From: a virus
Virus record (IMG/VR): IMGVR_UViG_3300035701_002817
Coordinates: 1 to 34,731 of that record
Length of the DNA stretch: 34,731 nt
Reading direction: 5' to 3' (one strand)
Shown here: one piece after another, positions 1 through 6,905 of the stretch
Position numbering within the stretch: position 1 is the first letter of the stretch
How the letters are laid out: each line of letters opens with the position of its first letter
The notes under the pieces: generated by a model
The model's database searches: none
What the model was told of the DNA's origin: nothing
Seen by the model: only the letters and a program-made list of their open reading frames with translations
Translations under genes and position numbers: made by a program

Positions 1-186
1 TGGAAAGCGACCTCGGCGAAAACAAAACTACCCCAGTTAATGGTTGGTTATGTACTGGCCCGCCTGCTTCCCGATCTGATCAAAGACAAGTATATCCAAC
101 GTATGGTCAGTTGTGACTGCTCGCCTGAAGCGGTGATCGCCCCGACTCCTCCTGTAGAGGAACAGCCAAAGGCAGAGTCAGTCTGA
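1..186 (+). CDS. 3' end of an unknown protein (partial)
   Basis: The first frame is open from base 1 to a TGA at 184-186, giving 61 C-terminal residues of a gene that starts before the window. The visible part has a short hydrophobic stretch (LMVGYVLARLLPDLI), a CDC triplet near residues 39-41, and a Pro/Glu/Ala-rich tail typical of disordered C-termini. I do not recognise a family. Its stop overlaps the start of queD (TGATG), so the two are probably translationally coupled. That is the only hint that it could belong to the deazaguanine pathway. Confidence 0.7.
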   Translation, partial: WKATSAKTKLPQLMVGYVLARLLPDLIKDKYIQRMVSCDCSPEAVIAPTPPVEEQPKAESV

Positions 187-605
187 TGGTTGAACTCTTC
201 TATGAAGCAAAGTTCGATGCGGCCCACCGGTTAATGCACCACGAAGGCAAGTGCAAGAATCTTCATGGTCATACTTGGAGGGTCTCAATCGGAGTAGCAG
301 GGAATCCAGATCCCAAGACGGGAATGGTAGTGGACTTCGCTGTCCTAAAACTTTCGGCGATCAGTTTGGTCATGCACTACTTTGATCATGCTACCATCCT
401 AAACTCCGCAGATCGTGAGTTGTGGATGGCTCTTGAGAAATACAAGTTGTTTCTCATTGATGGTGAACCCACCTGCGAGAATCTGGCCCGGATGATCTTC
501 GATAAGATCAAAGAAAAACTTGACTGTTCACTTTTCACTTTCGTCCTGTCGTCAGTTACTGTGTGGGAATCAGAGACTTCCTCGGCCCGTTACTGCGGGC
601 TCTAG
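186..605 (+). CDS. queD: QueD, 6-carboxy-5,6,7,8-tetrahydropterin synthase (PTPS family)
   Basis: QueD converts dihydroneopterin triphosphate, the FolE product, to 6-carboxytetrahydropterin, the second step of preQ0 synthesis. At 139 aa it has normal family length. Visible signatures are FDAAHRL (zinc ligand H14), CKNLHGH at 23-29 (catalytic C23, zinc ligands H27 and H29), MVVDF, a FDHATILN segment, PTCENLA and a terminal VTVWESETSSARY. The C-x3-HGH arrangement is that of bacterial QueD rather than mammalian 6-pyruvoyl-tetrahydropterin synthase, although the fold is shared. FolE, QueE and QueC elsewhere in the window support the queuosine-type assignment. The ATG overlaps the preceding stop. 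Confidence 0.93.
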   Translation: MVELFYEAKFDAAHRLMHHEGKCKNLHGHTWRVSIGVAGNPDPKTGMVVDFAVLKLSAISLVMHYFDHATILNSADRELWMALEKYKLFLIDGEPTCENLARMIFDKIKEKLDCSLFTFVLSSVTVWESETSSARYCGL

Positions 606-633
606 TATAAAATCTCTAACAAGGAGTAAACAG

Positions 634-849
634 ATGAGTAAGATACTGACACCAAGTCAACTGGTGGAGGAACGAGTGGGGCTTCTTGAAGGCAACTCAC
701 TCCCAACAAAGGTCATGAAGGAGAACTTAGTGGCTTTCCTTCATGAGTTTTCCTACTTCACTGTCGCGGAGAAGCAAGCAGTTTTTGAGCATCTTGAGCT
801 GGTCTCTCCCAATGCTAGAAGGGCCTTAGTAAGAGTATTCTCGATCTGA
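634..849 (+). CDS. Small hypothetical protein, 71 aa
   Basis: The start is taken at the ATG at 634 because AAGGAGT at 621-627 lies 6 bp ahead of it; a longer reading from 520 would run through the end of queD in another frame. The product is mostly helical by residue composition (VEERVGLLEGN, MKENLVAFLHEF, AEKQAVFEHLELV), soluble, with no cysteine and no membrane segment. I do not recognise it. It sits 28 bp downstream of queD and is followed within a few bases by another small gene. Confidence 0.7.
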   Translation: MSKILTPSQLVEERVGLLEGNSLPTKVMKENLVAFLHEFSYFTVAEKQAVFEHLELVSPNARRALVRVFSI

Positions 850-851
850 TC

Positions 852-1022
852 GTGAAGGAATACAAAGACACTCTCGGCATTATTAACGAGATTCCTGGTG
901 AGTGCATTGATACCAGAAACCGAATCAAGGCCTGCCGAGAGTTCCTTTTTCGCAAGTTACAGGAACAGGAAAAAGGTACTAGTGATAAAAAAGTTCCTAT
1001 GGAAAATTGTGATGGTCAATAA
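852..1022 (+). CDS. Small hypothetical protein, 56 aa, GTG start
   Basis: This frame opens with GTG at 852, two bases after the TGA of the previous gene, and ends in TAA at 1020-1022. The product (VKEYKDTLGIINEIPGECID..., then FLFRKLQEQEKG) is charged and soluble with a helical Arg/Lys/Glu-rich centre. It is preferred over the longer overlapping frame 898-1194, which would read hydrophobic, low-quality sequence across the hairpin region. There is no clear Shine-Dalgarno, so translation would rely on reinitiation after the upstream stop. No family is recognised. Confidence 0.55.
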   Translation: MKEYKDTLGIINEIPGECIDTRNRIKACREFLFRKLQEQEKGTSDKKVPMENCDGQ

Positions 1023-1193
1023 CAAGGTGGTGTTTAATTATAATAAGGCCTCATTGGGCCCTGATGGGCTCATCTTGTTTATAGGGATTCTATATTTTCT
1101 ATTTTCTCAATGGGACACGATAGAGCGCTTTAGCGCTCTAGCGGGACCCAGTCCGAAACGGACCACGCGGCAAGGCCGCGTACAGGAACTTTA
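1023..1193 (+). ncRNA. Structured intergenic region with four hairpins (leader or small RNA candidate)
   Basis: This is the longest non-coding gap in the window and is unlike its surroundings. An AT-rich start contains TATAAT (1039-1044). Four stems follow: 1055-1061 with 1066-1072 (one G-U pair), 1121-1128 with 1133-1140 (8 bp, TTTA loop), 1151-1155 with 1159-1163 (AAA loop) and 1166-1171 with 1175-1180 (AAG loop). TGGG at 1111-1114 can pair with CCCA at 1147-1150 to enclose the second stem. GGAC at 1144-1147 can pair with GTCC at 1151-1154 in competition with the third. The last stem ends 3 bp before the AGGA ribosome site of the next gene. It matches no preQ1 riboswitch consensus I know. 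It could be a 5' leader, an ncRNA or a processing site. Confidence 0.5.
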
Positions 1194-1943
1194 GTGACAG
1201 AAAAAAGATTTGCTCCTGCCGACCTCTCAGGAACTGAGATGGTAGGGTTCCTTTCAACCGAAAGTATTTACAAGCAAATTGCCACCCAGTTCAATGAGTT
1301 TTGTTGGTACTACCAAAAGCGTCCTAGTTGGTTTTACAAAGGCACTATGTTGAGATCAGCCAGTTCGCGAGCAAAGGTCGAGGAGCAAATGCGAAAGTTG
1401 ATTCTCCTATCAGTTGCCCTTGAAGAGGAGATTACGATCTTCATGAAGGCCCAGTTCGAAATGTTGGTGCCTTATTTTTCAGCTAGGAAGATCCCGGTTC
1501 GTTTCGAAATGATGGTTACTGACAAAGCCATTGATCGGTTCCTTCGGTACAAAGAAAGGATCAAGGCTCAGTTCAAACTCGAGTCAGATCGTGATCGGGA
1601 GTTCTACAAGGTTCCGAAGAAGGATCTGGTCACGGCGATCTTCAACTCGGGAGAGGTATACCATTCGGTCCTGATCAAGAAACAGGAGCGACTGGGACGA
1701 CTGCCGGAACCAGAGGAGGCGTTGGAAATACTGGAGGTCATGGCACGGGCAGGTATGGTAACCCGCCTTTATGTTGCCACCTCCCCGTTACTAAAGATGG
1801 TTGATGGGTGGTCGGAATTCTTAACCAAGCATATTTCGGACACCTGGGGGATGCTAACAAAAGAGGAATCATACGAACTGCAGAAAGTTCGGGATGAGTT
1901 AACCAAGACGATTGAAGAAAGTGAGGTAGGAAAGTATGTCTGA
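1194..1943 (+). CDS. Hypothetical protein, 249 aa
   Basis: A GTG start at 1194 is preceded by AGGA at 1184-1187, just after the hairpin cluster. The protein is soluble and rich in charged helices, with no cysteine pair or nucleotide-binding loop. A stretch near residues 118-150 (DKAIDRFLRYKERIKAQFKL) looks coiled or helical. I do not recognise a family. It overlaps the helicase gene by 8 bp, so it may be a replication accessory factor such as a helicase loader or partner. That is inference from position only. Confidence 0.75.
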   Translation: MTEKRFAPADLSGTEMVGFLSTESIYKQIATQFNEFCWYYQKRPSWFYKGTMLRSASSRAKVEEQMRKLILLSVALEEEITIFMKAQFEMLVPYFSARKIPVRFEMMVTDKAIDRFLRYKERIKAQFKLESDRDREFYKVPKKDLVTAIFNSGEVYHSVLIKKQERLGRLPEPEEALEILEVMARAGMVTRLYVATSPLLKMVDGWSEFLTKHISDTWGMLTKEESYELQKVRDELTKTIEESEVGKYV

Positions 1944-3300
1944 TCAAGAGACCTATACAAAAGATTTTACGGAAGAAATACAACAGCGTATTGTTGCTAT
2001 GATGTTTTATGATCATGAGGCCTTCCTCATGGTGAAGGAGATAGTTAAGCCGGAATACTTTGAGAATCCTGTACTGGCTGATCTGGTTCGTCTCATGCTG
2101 AAGTACCATGATAAGTACAGTCGATGTATAGACATGGAAGAGTTGACTCAGGAACTCCTGACGTTTCTTGATAATTCAAAGCGTCCTCTTCCAAAGGAAG
2201 TTTATGTGGAGCAGTTTATTGCTCTTCTTACCGATGGTGCTGACAAAAGTTATAGATACGTTCTAGATCAGGTGGTCGCATGGACTCAGTACCAGTTGGT
2301 CAAGATCGCAATCCTGAAAAGTATCAACCTACTGCAAAAGAAAAGGGACTATCCGGGGATACTTAAGGAAATTAAGGATGCGGTGTCCATCGGGGAGTCG
2401 ACGCATGAGATGGGTTCGTTTTACTTTGAGGAACTGGAACAACGATTGGCAGATCGGAAAGGTGGTTGGTGCAGGGGGGAAATTTCTATTCCGACAGGAA
2501 TACCAATTCTTGATCGGCATCTAGGTGGTGGTTTGGCAAAGGGGGAGTTGGGTATTATTATGGGCCCAACGAAGAGAGGCAAGACAATCACTCTGGTAAA
2601 CTTTGCCCGAGGTGCTTTACTTAAAGGCAAAAACGTCCTGCACATCGGAATGGAAAGTAGTGCACGACGAACGATGGTCCTTTACGACGCCCACTTTTCG
2701 GGAGTGTCAAAAGAGAACTTGAAAGATAATGAGGATGTGATCCGAGAAAAGCTGGCGGAGACTCTGTCCACGATGCAGTGTGGTGTTCTTGTGGTAAAGA
2801 ACTTTCCTCCTTTGAAGTGCTCCGCCGCTACGATTGAGGCCCATCTTCAAAAACTTCGGAACTTGAAGAACCTCCAGGTAGACGTATTACTGCTAGACTA
2901 CCTGGGATTGATGACCACGGCAGGCAAGCTACTTGATCGTGATGGAGGCCTATACTCGAAGTTGGGCCAGATTACGAAGGAGTTGTTGGCAGTTGCACAA
3001 GAGTATGATGTTGCGATCTGGTTAATACATCAGGCCAACCGGGGCACTTTGAGCAGAGGTGGTGAGAAGGAAGCGATTGGAATGGTGGACTCTGGGGACT
3101 CTATCGAACCCATGCGAGATGCCGATATTATCCTAACATTCAATCAGTCGGAGGAAGAGGCGAAGATGGAGGCCGATAATGGGTACCAAGACTGCAGGAT
3201 CTTTTCGGCTGGTGGTCGAGAAGTTGCTGACAAGTGGAGCATTCCATTAAAGATAAACAAGGGCAAGTGCCTGATCGTTGAGCCTGGAATGGAGATGTAG
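1936..3300 (+). CDS. Replicative DNA helicase, DnaB/gp41-like
   Basis: This is a 454-aa RecA-fold hexameric helicase that would unwind DNA at the phage fork. An N-terminal helical domain (about 1-150) is followed by the motor: LGGGLAKGELGIIMGPTKRG carries the Walker A loop GPTKRGKT (about 212-219), then HIGMESS, the Walker B strand VDVLLLDYLGLM, and the sensor IHQANRG. The C-terminal part has DSGDSIEPMRDADIILTFNQ, a loop typical of DnaB-like proteins. Length fits the family. It overlaps the upstream gene by 8 bp and has AGGA ahead of the ATG. A DnaG-like primase is at 25551, so the phage appears to carry its own primosome core. Confidence 0.9.
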   Translation: MSDQETYTKDFTEEIQQRIVAMMFYDHEAFLMVKEIVKPEYFENPVLADLVRLMLKYHDKYSRCIDMEELTQELLTFLDNSKRPLPKEVYVEQFIALLTDGADKSYRYVLDQVVAWTQYQLVKIAILKSINLLQKKRDYPGILKEIKDAVSIGESTHEMGSFYFEELEQRLADRKGGWCRGEISIPTGIPILDRHLGGGLAKGELGIIMGPTKRGKTITLVNFARGALLKGKNVLHIGMESSARRTMVLYDAHFSGVSKENLKDNEDVIREKLAETLSTMQCGVLVVKNFPPLKCSAATIEAHLQKLRNLKNLQVDVLLLDYLGLMTTAGKLLDRDGGLYSKLGQITKELLAVAQEYDVAIWLIHQANRGTLSRGGEKEAIGMVDSGDSIEPMRDADIILTFNQSEEEAKMEADNGYQDCRIFSAGGREVADKWSIPLKINKGKCLIVEPGMEM

Positions 3301-3302
3301 TC

Positions 3303-4256
3303 ATGCAGAAAGAAATATTGACCACTGAGCAGGTTTGGAGAATGGCCAAAGGTATCGTTGAAGATAATGTTTGCTTTCCTCCTGACATGATCATCGGCAT
3401 CTCGCGGGGAGGAATCTACCCAGCCATGCTGGTTCAACGAATGCTATCGGAACGAACCTCTCAGAAATTTGACTTTCGTATTGTTGACCCATTCACTTCT
3501 GGTTGGATGGATGAGTTCGTGGGAAAAAGAATTCTCCTCGTTGATGACATTTGGGATACAGGCGCCACGATGCGATACTTTATAGATGAGGCAAAGAAGA
3601 AGGGACTTGCTGTTATACCAGCGGCCCTTGTTGTTAAGACGGAGGGGGAGAGAAAGCAGGAAGTTTGGTTTACCTTTCCCTGGGAAACGGAATCCGACGA
3701 ACCCGGTGGACGGAAGCAGGCGACCATCACCTTACTCCGATCAATCGGGGAGGACCCTCTGCGTGAGGGGCTTCGTGACACTCCTCGACGTGTTGCTAAA
3801 ATGTGGGACGAACTGACCTGTGGTTATACCCAGGATCCGAAGACCCTGTTAGATACCTCCTTCTCTTCTGAGTTGTATGATGAGATGGTCGTTCTGAAAG
3901 ACATCAAGTTCTACTCAACTTGTGAGCATCACATGCTTCCCTTTTATGGTAAGGTTCACTTCGCCTACCTGCCCGATAAAAAAGTCGTGGGAGTTTCAAA
4001 GATTGCCCGTCTGGTCGAATGTTTCTCTAGGCGCCTTCAGATTCAGGAACGGATGACCGTGCAGATCGGGAAGGCGTTTGAGGCGGCGGTTGCTCCACTG
4101 GGGGTTGGTGTCTTGGTGGAGGGCGTGCACTTGTGCATGATGATCAGGGGGGTGGAAAAGGAAAATGCCAAGATGGTCACCAACTATCTTAGTGGTAGTT
4201 TCCGTGATCGTCCGGAGGCTCGGGCGGAGTTCCTGAAGATCGTGGAGGCGACGTGA
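3303..4256 (+). CDS. folE: Phosphoribosyltransferase - GTP cyclohydrolase I (FolE) fusion
   Basis: Two domains lie in one 317-aa frame. Residues 1 to about 128 look like a type I phosphoribosyltransferase: IIGISRGGIYPA near 30-41, the PRPP loop LLVDDIWDTGAT at 78-89 and the closing WFTFPWE. Residues about 137-317 are GTP cyclohydrolase I: DPLREGLRDTPRRVAKMW, STCEHHMLPFYG (zinc ligands C207 and H210), GVSKIARLVECFSRRLQIQE, and GVHLCMMIRGV (C278). All key FolE residues seem present. FolE makes dihydroneopterin triphosphate from GTP, the first step to preQ0. The PRT half is unexpected; it could supply purine nucleotide or handle a deazapurine base. The frame is continuous, so this is a true fusion rather than two adjacent genes. 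Confidence 0.9.
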   Translation: MQKEILTTEQVWRMAKGIVEDNVCFPPDMIIGISRGGIYPAMLVQRMLSERTSQKFDFRIVDPFTSGWMDEFVGKRILLVDDIWDTGATMRYFIDEAKKKGLAVIPAALVVKTEGERKQEVWFTFPWETESDEPGGRKQATITLLRSIGEDPLREGLRDTPRRVAKMWDELTCGYTQDPKTLLDTSFSSELYDEMVVLKDIKFYSTCEHHMLPFYGKVHFAYLPDKKVVGVSKIARLVECFSRRLQIQERMTVQIGKAFEAAVAPLGVGVLVEGVHLCMMIRGVEKENAKMVTNYLSGSFRDRPEARAEFLKIVEAT

Positions 4257-5260
4257 AAAACCAGTACCTGATGTCCAGCGTCTTTCTCACCAGACGGTGT
4301 CCCATGCACTGTGCCTACTGCAGTCTGCGGGACTCAAAGTTGGTCGACAAAGAATTGACTGCCAAGCAATGGGCCACCGCGTTTGAGGAACTTGACAAGG
4401 TGGGTTGTTCCTTTCATCTGATCCTGGGGAACGAACCCCTCCTTCTGAAAGGTCTGGTTGATCTGGTATGGTGGATGCGTGGACGAACCCCTTACGCAAT
4501 CTATACAAGTGGCTATCCCTTGCTGATTGATAAGCACCTTCCGGCTCTGGTCGAAGCTGGTCTCCCGAATCTTAGTGGTGGGTGTGATAAGTTGATTACT
4601 GACCGCTCGCCTGCAACGGATATCGAGAGGAAGTCCAACTATGTCTTTAACGCACTTCAAAGGGCACGGGGTCTGGGGGTGAAGGATCTTCAGGGAACCA
4701 TCACCCTATCAAAGTTGAATCTTGATAGTGTGGTTGATACTATCACTACCCTCCATGAGGCGGGAATCTGGAGTGGGTTCAATATTATCCATTACAATAC
4801 GGATGGGCAGTTCGATTTCTTCCCTGAGAAAGAGGCGATCAAGGATCTCCTCTTTACTGAGGAGGACTGGCCGAAACTTCGTGAGGTGATGGGTCAGATT
4901 GTTTCAATGATAAAGTCAGGTGACTATATGATTCACCCACCTGCCGAATACTTCCAAGGGATTCTTGATCAGGGAGTTAATCTATCCTGGCACTGCACTC
5001 ATCCTCTGGTCCTGTCGGTTGACTCGGATGGGAAGATGCGGTGTTGTGGTTATAGGCGCGGCACACGGTCACCTAACTATAGTGTCTTGAAGTTGAGCAA
5101 AAACTATGAGAAGTTTTTGGCGGACAATGCCCAGGATCGGAAGGAGTGCCCAGGATGCTATTGGTCATGCTACTGGATGGCTGAGTATTATTTTGCTAAG
5201 GATCCTGACTTCGGTATAAAAGTTTTCCAGTCTCACGCGACTAGGAGGAATGATGAGTAA
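4253..5260 (+). CDS. Radical SAM protein with C-terminal Cys cluster (SPASM/twitch-like)
   Basis: The N-terminus reads FLTRRCPMHCAYC, a canonical C-x3-C-x2-C radical SAM cluster (C16, C20, C23), followed by a GNEPLLL segment in place of the usual GGEP. The C-terminal third has further cysteines: WHCTHPL, MRCCGY, ECPGCYWSCYW. This arrangement suggests an auxiliary Fe-S cluster as in SPASM/twitch enzymes. The protein is 335 aa, starts with GTG and overlaps folE by GTGA. It is not QueE, which is separate at 23267. The substrate cannot be read from sequence. Its place between folE and Gat-QueC makes a deazaguanine or pterin tailoring step plausible; peptide modification is the main alternative. 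Confidence 0.85.
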   Translation: MKNQYLMSSVFLTRRCPMHCAYCSLRDSKLVDKELTAKQWATAFEELDKVGCSFHLILGNEPLLLKGLVDLVWWMRGRTPYAIYTSGYPLLIDKHLPALVEAGLPNLSGGCDKLITDRSPATDIERKSNYVFNALQRARGLGVKDLQGTITLSKLNLDSVVDTITTLHEAGIWSGFNIIHYNTDGQFDFFPEKEAIKDLLFTEEDWPKLREVMGQIVSMIKSGDYMIHPPAEYFQGILDQGVNLSWHCTHPLVLSVDSDGKMRCCGYRRGTRSPNYSVLKLSKNYEKFLADNAQDRKECPGCYWSCYWMAEYYFAKDPDFGIKVFQSHATRRNDE

Positions 5261-5972
5261 AGAAACAATCGTCATCACTGGTGCATCCACTGGTATCGGG
5301 CGGGCGGTCCTACTTCATTTGTTCGAGAAGTTTCCGGACGCCCGGTTCATAACAGCAAACCGGAAAATAATTTCTAAGGAGGAGTTGCCTGGGGATATCA
5401 AACTTATACAGTTTCCGATTGACCTGGGGGAGTGGGATAAGCTGTCTACATTGTGTAGATGGTTAGATGGATTGATTATTGATATTCTGGTGAACAATGC
5501 AGGGACGATGCCTTTTGCCGCTATAGGTTCAGTGGGTGTGGATGATTATAACCAGACTCTGGATGTTAATCTACGAGCTCCCTTCTTCCTATCTCAGGCG
5601 TGCATTAGGCACATGCCGGGTGGTGGTCGAATCATCAATGTTGCTTCAATCGCCGGCGGGCCTTGGGTAGATCCGGATAGTTCAATCATACCCTATAGCA
5701 TCAGTAAGGCCGGTGTGATCATGTTGACGAGACAGTTGGCAAAGGCCTTTCCCACACTGCGGATCAACTCAGTTTCACCTGGGTTGGTGGCAGGTACTAA
5801 TATTGTTGGAGGTGAGCCCACACCGCAGTCCCTGATTGACACGGTCCCGATAAAGCGGGAGGTGACCACACAGGAGGTCGCCCGCCTGATCGGATTCCTT
5901 TGCTCAAAAGATGCCGATTACATTACTGGTCAAGATATCGTCATAGATGGCGGTAAGACCCTTTGGGGATGA
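5253..5972 (+). CDS. Short-chain dehydrogenase/reductase (SDR), first of a tandem pair
   Basis: This is a classical 239-aa SDR with a complete active site: cofactor loop TGASTGIG (9-16), NNAG (81-84), catalytic Ser in INVASIAG (S132) and YSISK (Y148, K152), then SPGLVAGT and the terminal YITGQDIVIDGG. It should be an NAD(P)H-dependent oxidoreductase of the FabG-like type. The ATG at 5253 is chosen over 5250 because AGGAGG at 5243-5248 is better spaced. It overlaps the radical SAM gene by 8 bp. Known deazaguanine routes do not need an SDR. Sepiapterin reductase is an SDR acting after FolE and PTPS, so a pterin role is an alternative. Confidence 0.9.
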   Translation: MSKETIVITGASTGIGRAVLLHLFEKFPDARFITANRKIISKEELPGDIKLIQFPIDLGEWDKLSTLCRWLDGLIIDILVNNAGTMPFAAIGSVGVDDYNQTLDVNLRAPFFLSQACIRHMPGGGRIINVASIAGGPWVDPDSSIIPYSISKAGVIMLTRQLAKAFPTLRINSVSPGLVAGTNIVGGEPTPQSLIDTVPIKREVTTQEVARLIGFLCSKDADYITGQDIVIDGGKTLWG

Positions 5973-6700
5973 AGATGCTAAAACTAACACGTAATCTTAT
6001 TGTTATCACTGGAGCAACTAGCGGTATTGGGAATGCTACCTTGAGGAGATTGTATCATCAGTTTCCAGTTGCCCACTTTGTCAATGTTGACAAGATACCC
6101 ATGGATATCCATGATCTTCCTATCGGATGTAATCTTTTACAATTAACTGCTGATCTCCGACTTGCCGGCGATCTGGTTTGGGCGTGTGATCAGATAGGCC
6201 TTGTCTCCCGACCGGTGGACCTTTTGGTGAATAATGCAGGGATATGTCCCTTCCGAAGATTTGAGGAACTGAGTCCTAAGGAGTATGCGGAAACCATGGA
6301 TGTTAATCTTCGCGCACCATTCTTCCTTTCACAAGTGTGTATTGCTCAGATGCCCGATGATGGACGGATCATTAACATAGCGTCAACCTCTGGGCATCGT
6401 CCGGAGACGGAACCCGAGTTGGTTGACTATAGTCTAAGTAAGGCCGGTGTGATCATGTTGACAAAGTCCCTGGCGAAACTTTATCCTCGACTTCGTATTA
6501 ACTCTATCTCTCCGGGGTTTGTGGCGGGAACTGGACTATCTGGTGTTGCTGGTCTCCCTCCAGAATTGGCAAGTTTGGTTCCACTGAAAAGGTTTTGTCG
6601 TCCGGAGGAGGTTGCTGAAGTAGTTGCGTTTTTATGCTCTGACCAGGCTGATTATATCACTGGACATGACCTGGTGATTGATGGTGGGAAGATCCTTTAG
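5969..6700 (+). CDS. Short-chain dehydrogenase/reductase (SDR), second of a tandem pair
   Basis: This is a 243-aa SDR with all catalytic motifs: TGATSGIG, NNAG (88-91), INIASTSG (S139), YSLSK (Y154, K158), SPGFVAGT and YITGHDLVIDGG. It shares long near-identical stretches with its neighbour (VNLRAPFFLSQ, SKAGVIMLT), so the pair most likely arose by duplication. Substrate-facing regions differ, for example GTMPFAAIGS versus GICPFRRFEE after NNAG. The ATG at 5969 overlaps the preceding stop (ATGA); ATG at 5975 is also possible. Retention of two intact copies suggests two different reduction or oxidation steps, or a heteromeric enzyme. Confidence 0.9.
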   Translation: MKMLKLTRNLIVITGATSGIGNATLRRLYHQFPVAHFVNVDKIPMDIHDLPIGCNLLQLTADLRLAGDLVWACDQIGLVSRPVDLLVNNAGICPFRRFEELSPKEYAETMDVNLRAPFFLSQVCIAQMPDDGRIINIASTSGHRPETEPELVDYSLSKAGVIMLTKSLAKLYPRLRINSISPGFVAGTGLSGVAGLPPELASLVPLKRFCRPEEVAEVVAFLCSDQADYITGHDLVIDGGKIL

Positions 6701-6709
6701 GAGGAAACC

Positions 6710-6904
6710 ATGATACAACTTATTTATCTTGAGCAGGCACCCCAAACAAAACGACACTATCCCTGTTTTTATTATGTAGACGGGAAGGGAACTTATCATG
6801 CAGTTGCTCATGTTATAAAGGCACGGGGAGCTGACAAAGCAATGCGAGGGGCATTCGAATCGTTAGTGGGTTCTTTGTCAAAGTTAATACCAGAGGGGAA
6901 GTAG
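6710..6904 (+). CDS. Small hypothetical protein, 64 aa
   Basis: It is preceded by AGGAGG 5 bp ahead of the ATG, a strong ribosome site, and ends 1 bp before Gat-QueC. The product is small, basic and soluble (HYPCFYYVDGKGTYHAVAHV, then ADKAMRGAFESLVGS), with a beta-rich first half and a helical second half. No family is recognised. The tight spacing inside the modification cluster suggests co-expression with the SDRs and Gat-QueC. Confidence 0.75.
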   Translation: MIQLIYLEQAPQTKRHYPCFYYVDGKGTYHAVAHVIKARGADKAMRGAFESLVGSLSKLIPEGK

Positions 6905-6905
6905 G

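Noticed and set aside
1055-1080. Possible rho-independent terminator after the 852-1022 gene
   Set aside because: The 7-bp stem is followed only by TCTTGTTT rather than a run of Ts, so it is kept as part of the structured region and not called a terminator.
898-1194. 98-codon open frame covering the hairpin region
   Set aside because: It overlaps a better small gene (852-1022) in another frame, has no ribosome site and reads directly through perfect GC-rich inverted repeats, giving low-quality sequence.
1738-2109. Minus-strand open frames such as this one and others across the window
   Set aside because: Every long minus-strand frame lies opposite a well-supported + strand gene, and none shows a recognisable motif or a good ribosome site.
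4253-5260. Second QueE
   Set aside because: It is longer than QueE, lacks the FxSxQGEG start and has a C-terminal Cys cluster; the true QueE is at 23267-23902.
5445-5459. TCTACA-TTG-TGTAGA hairpin
   Set aside because: It is short, AT-rich and inside the first SDR gene; no supporting context.
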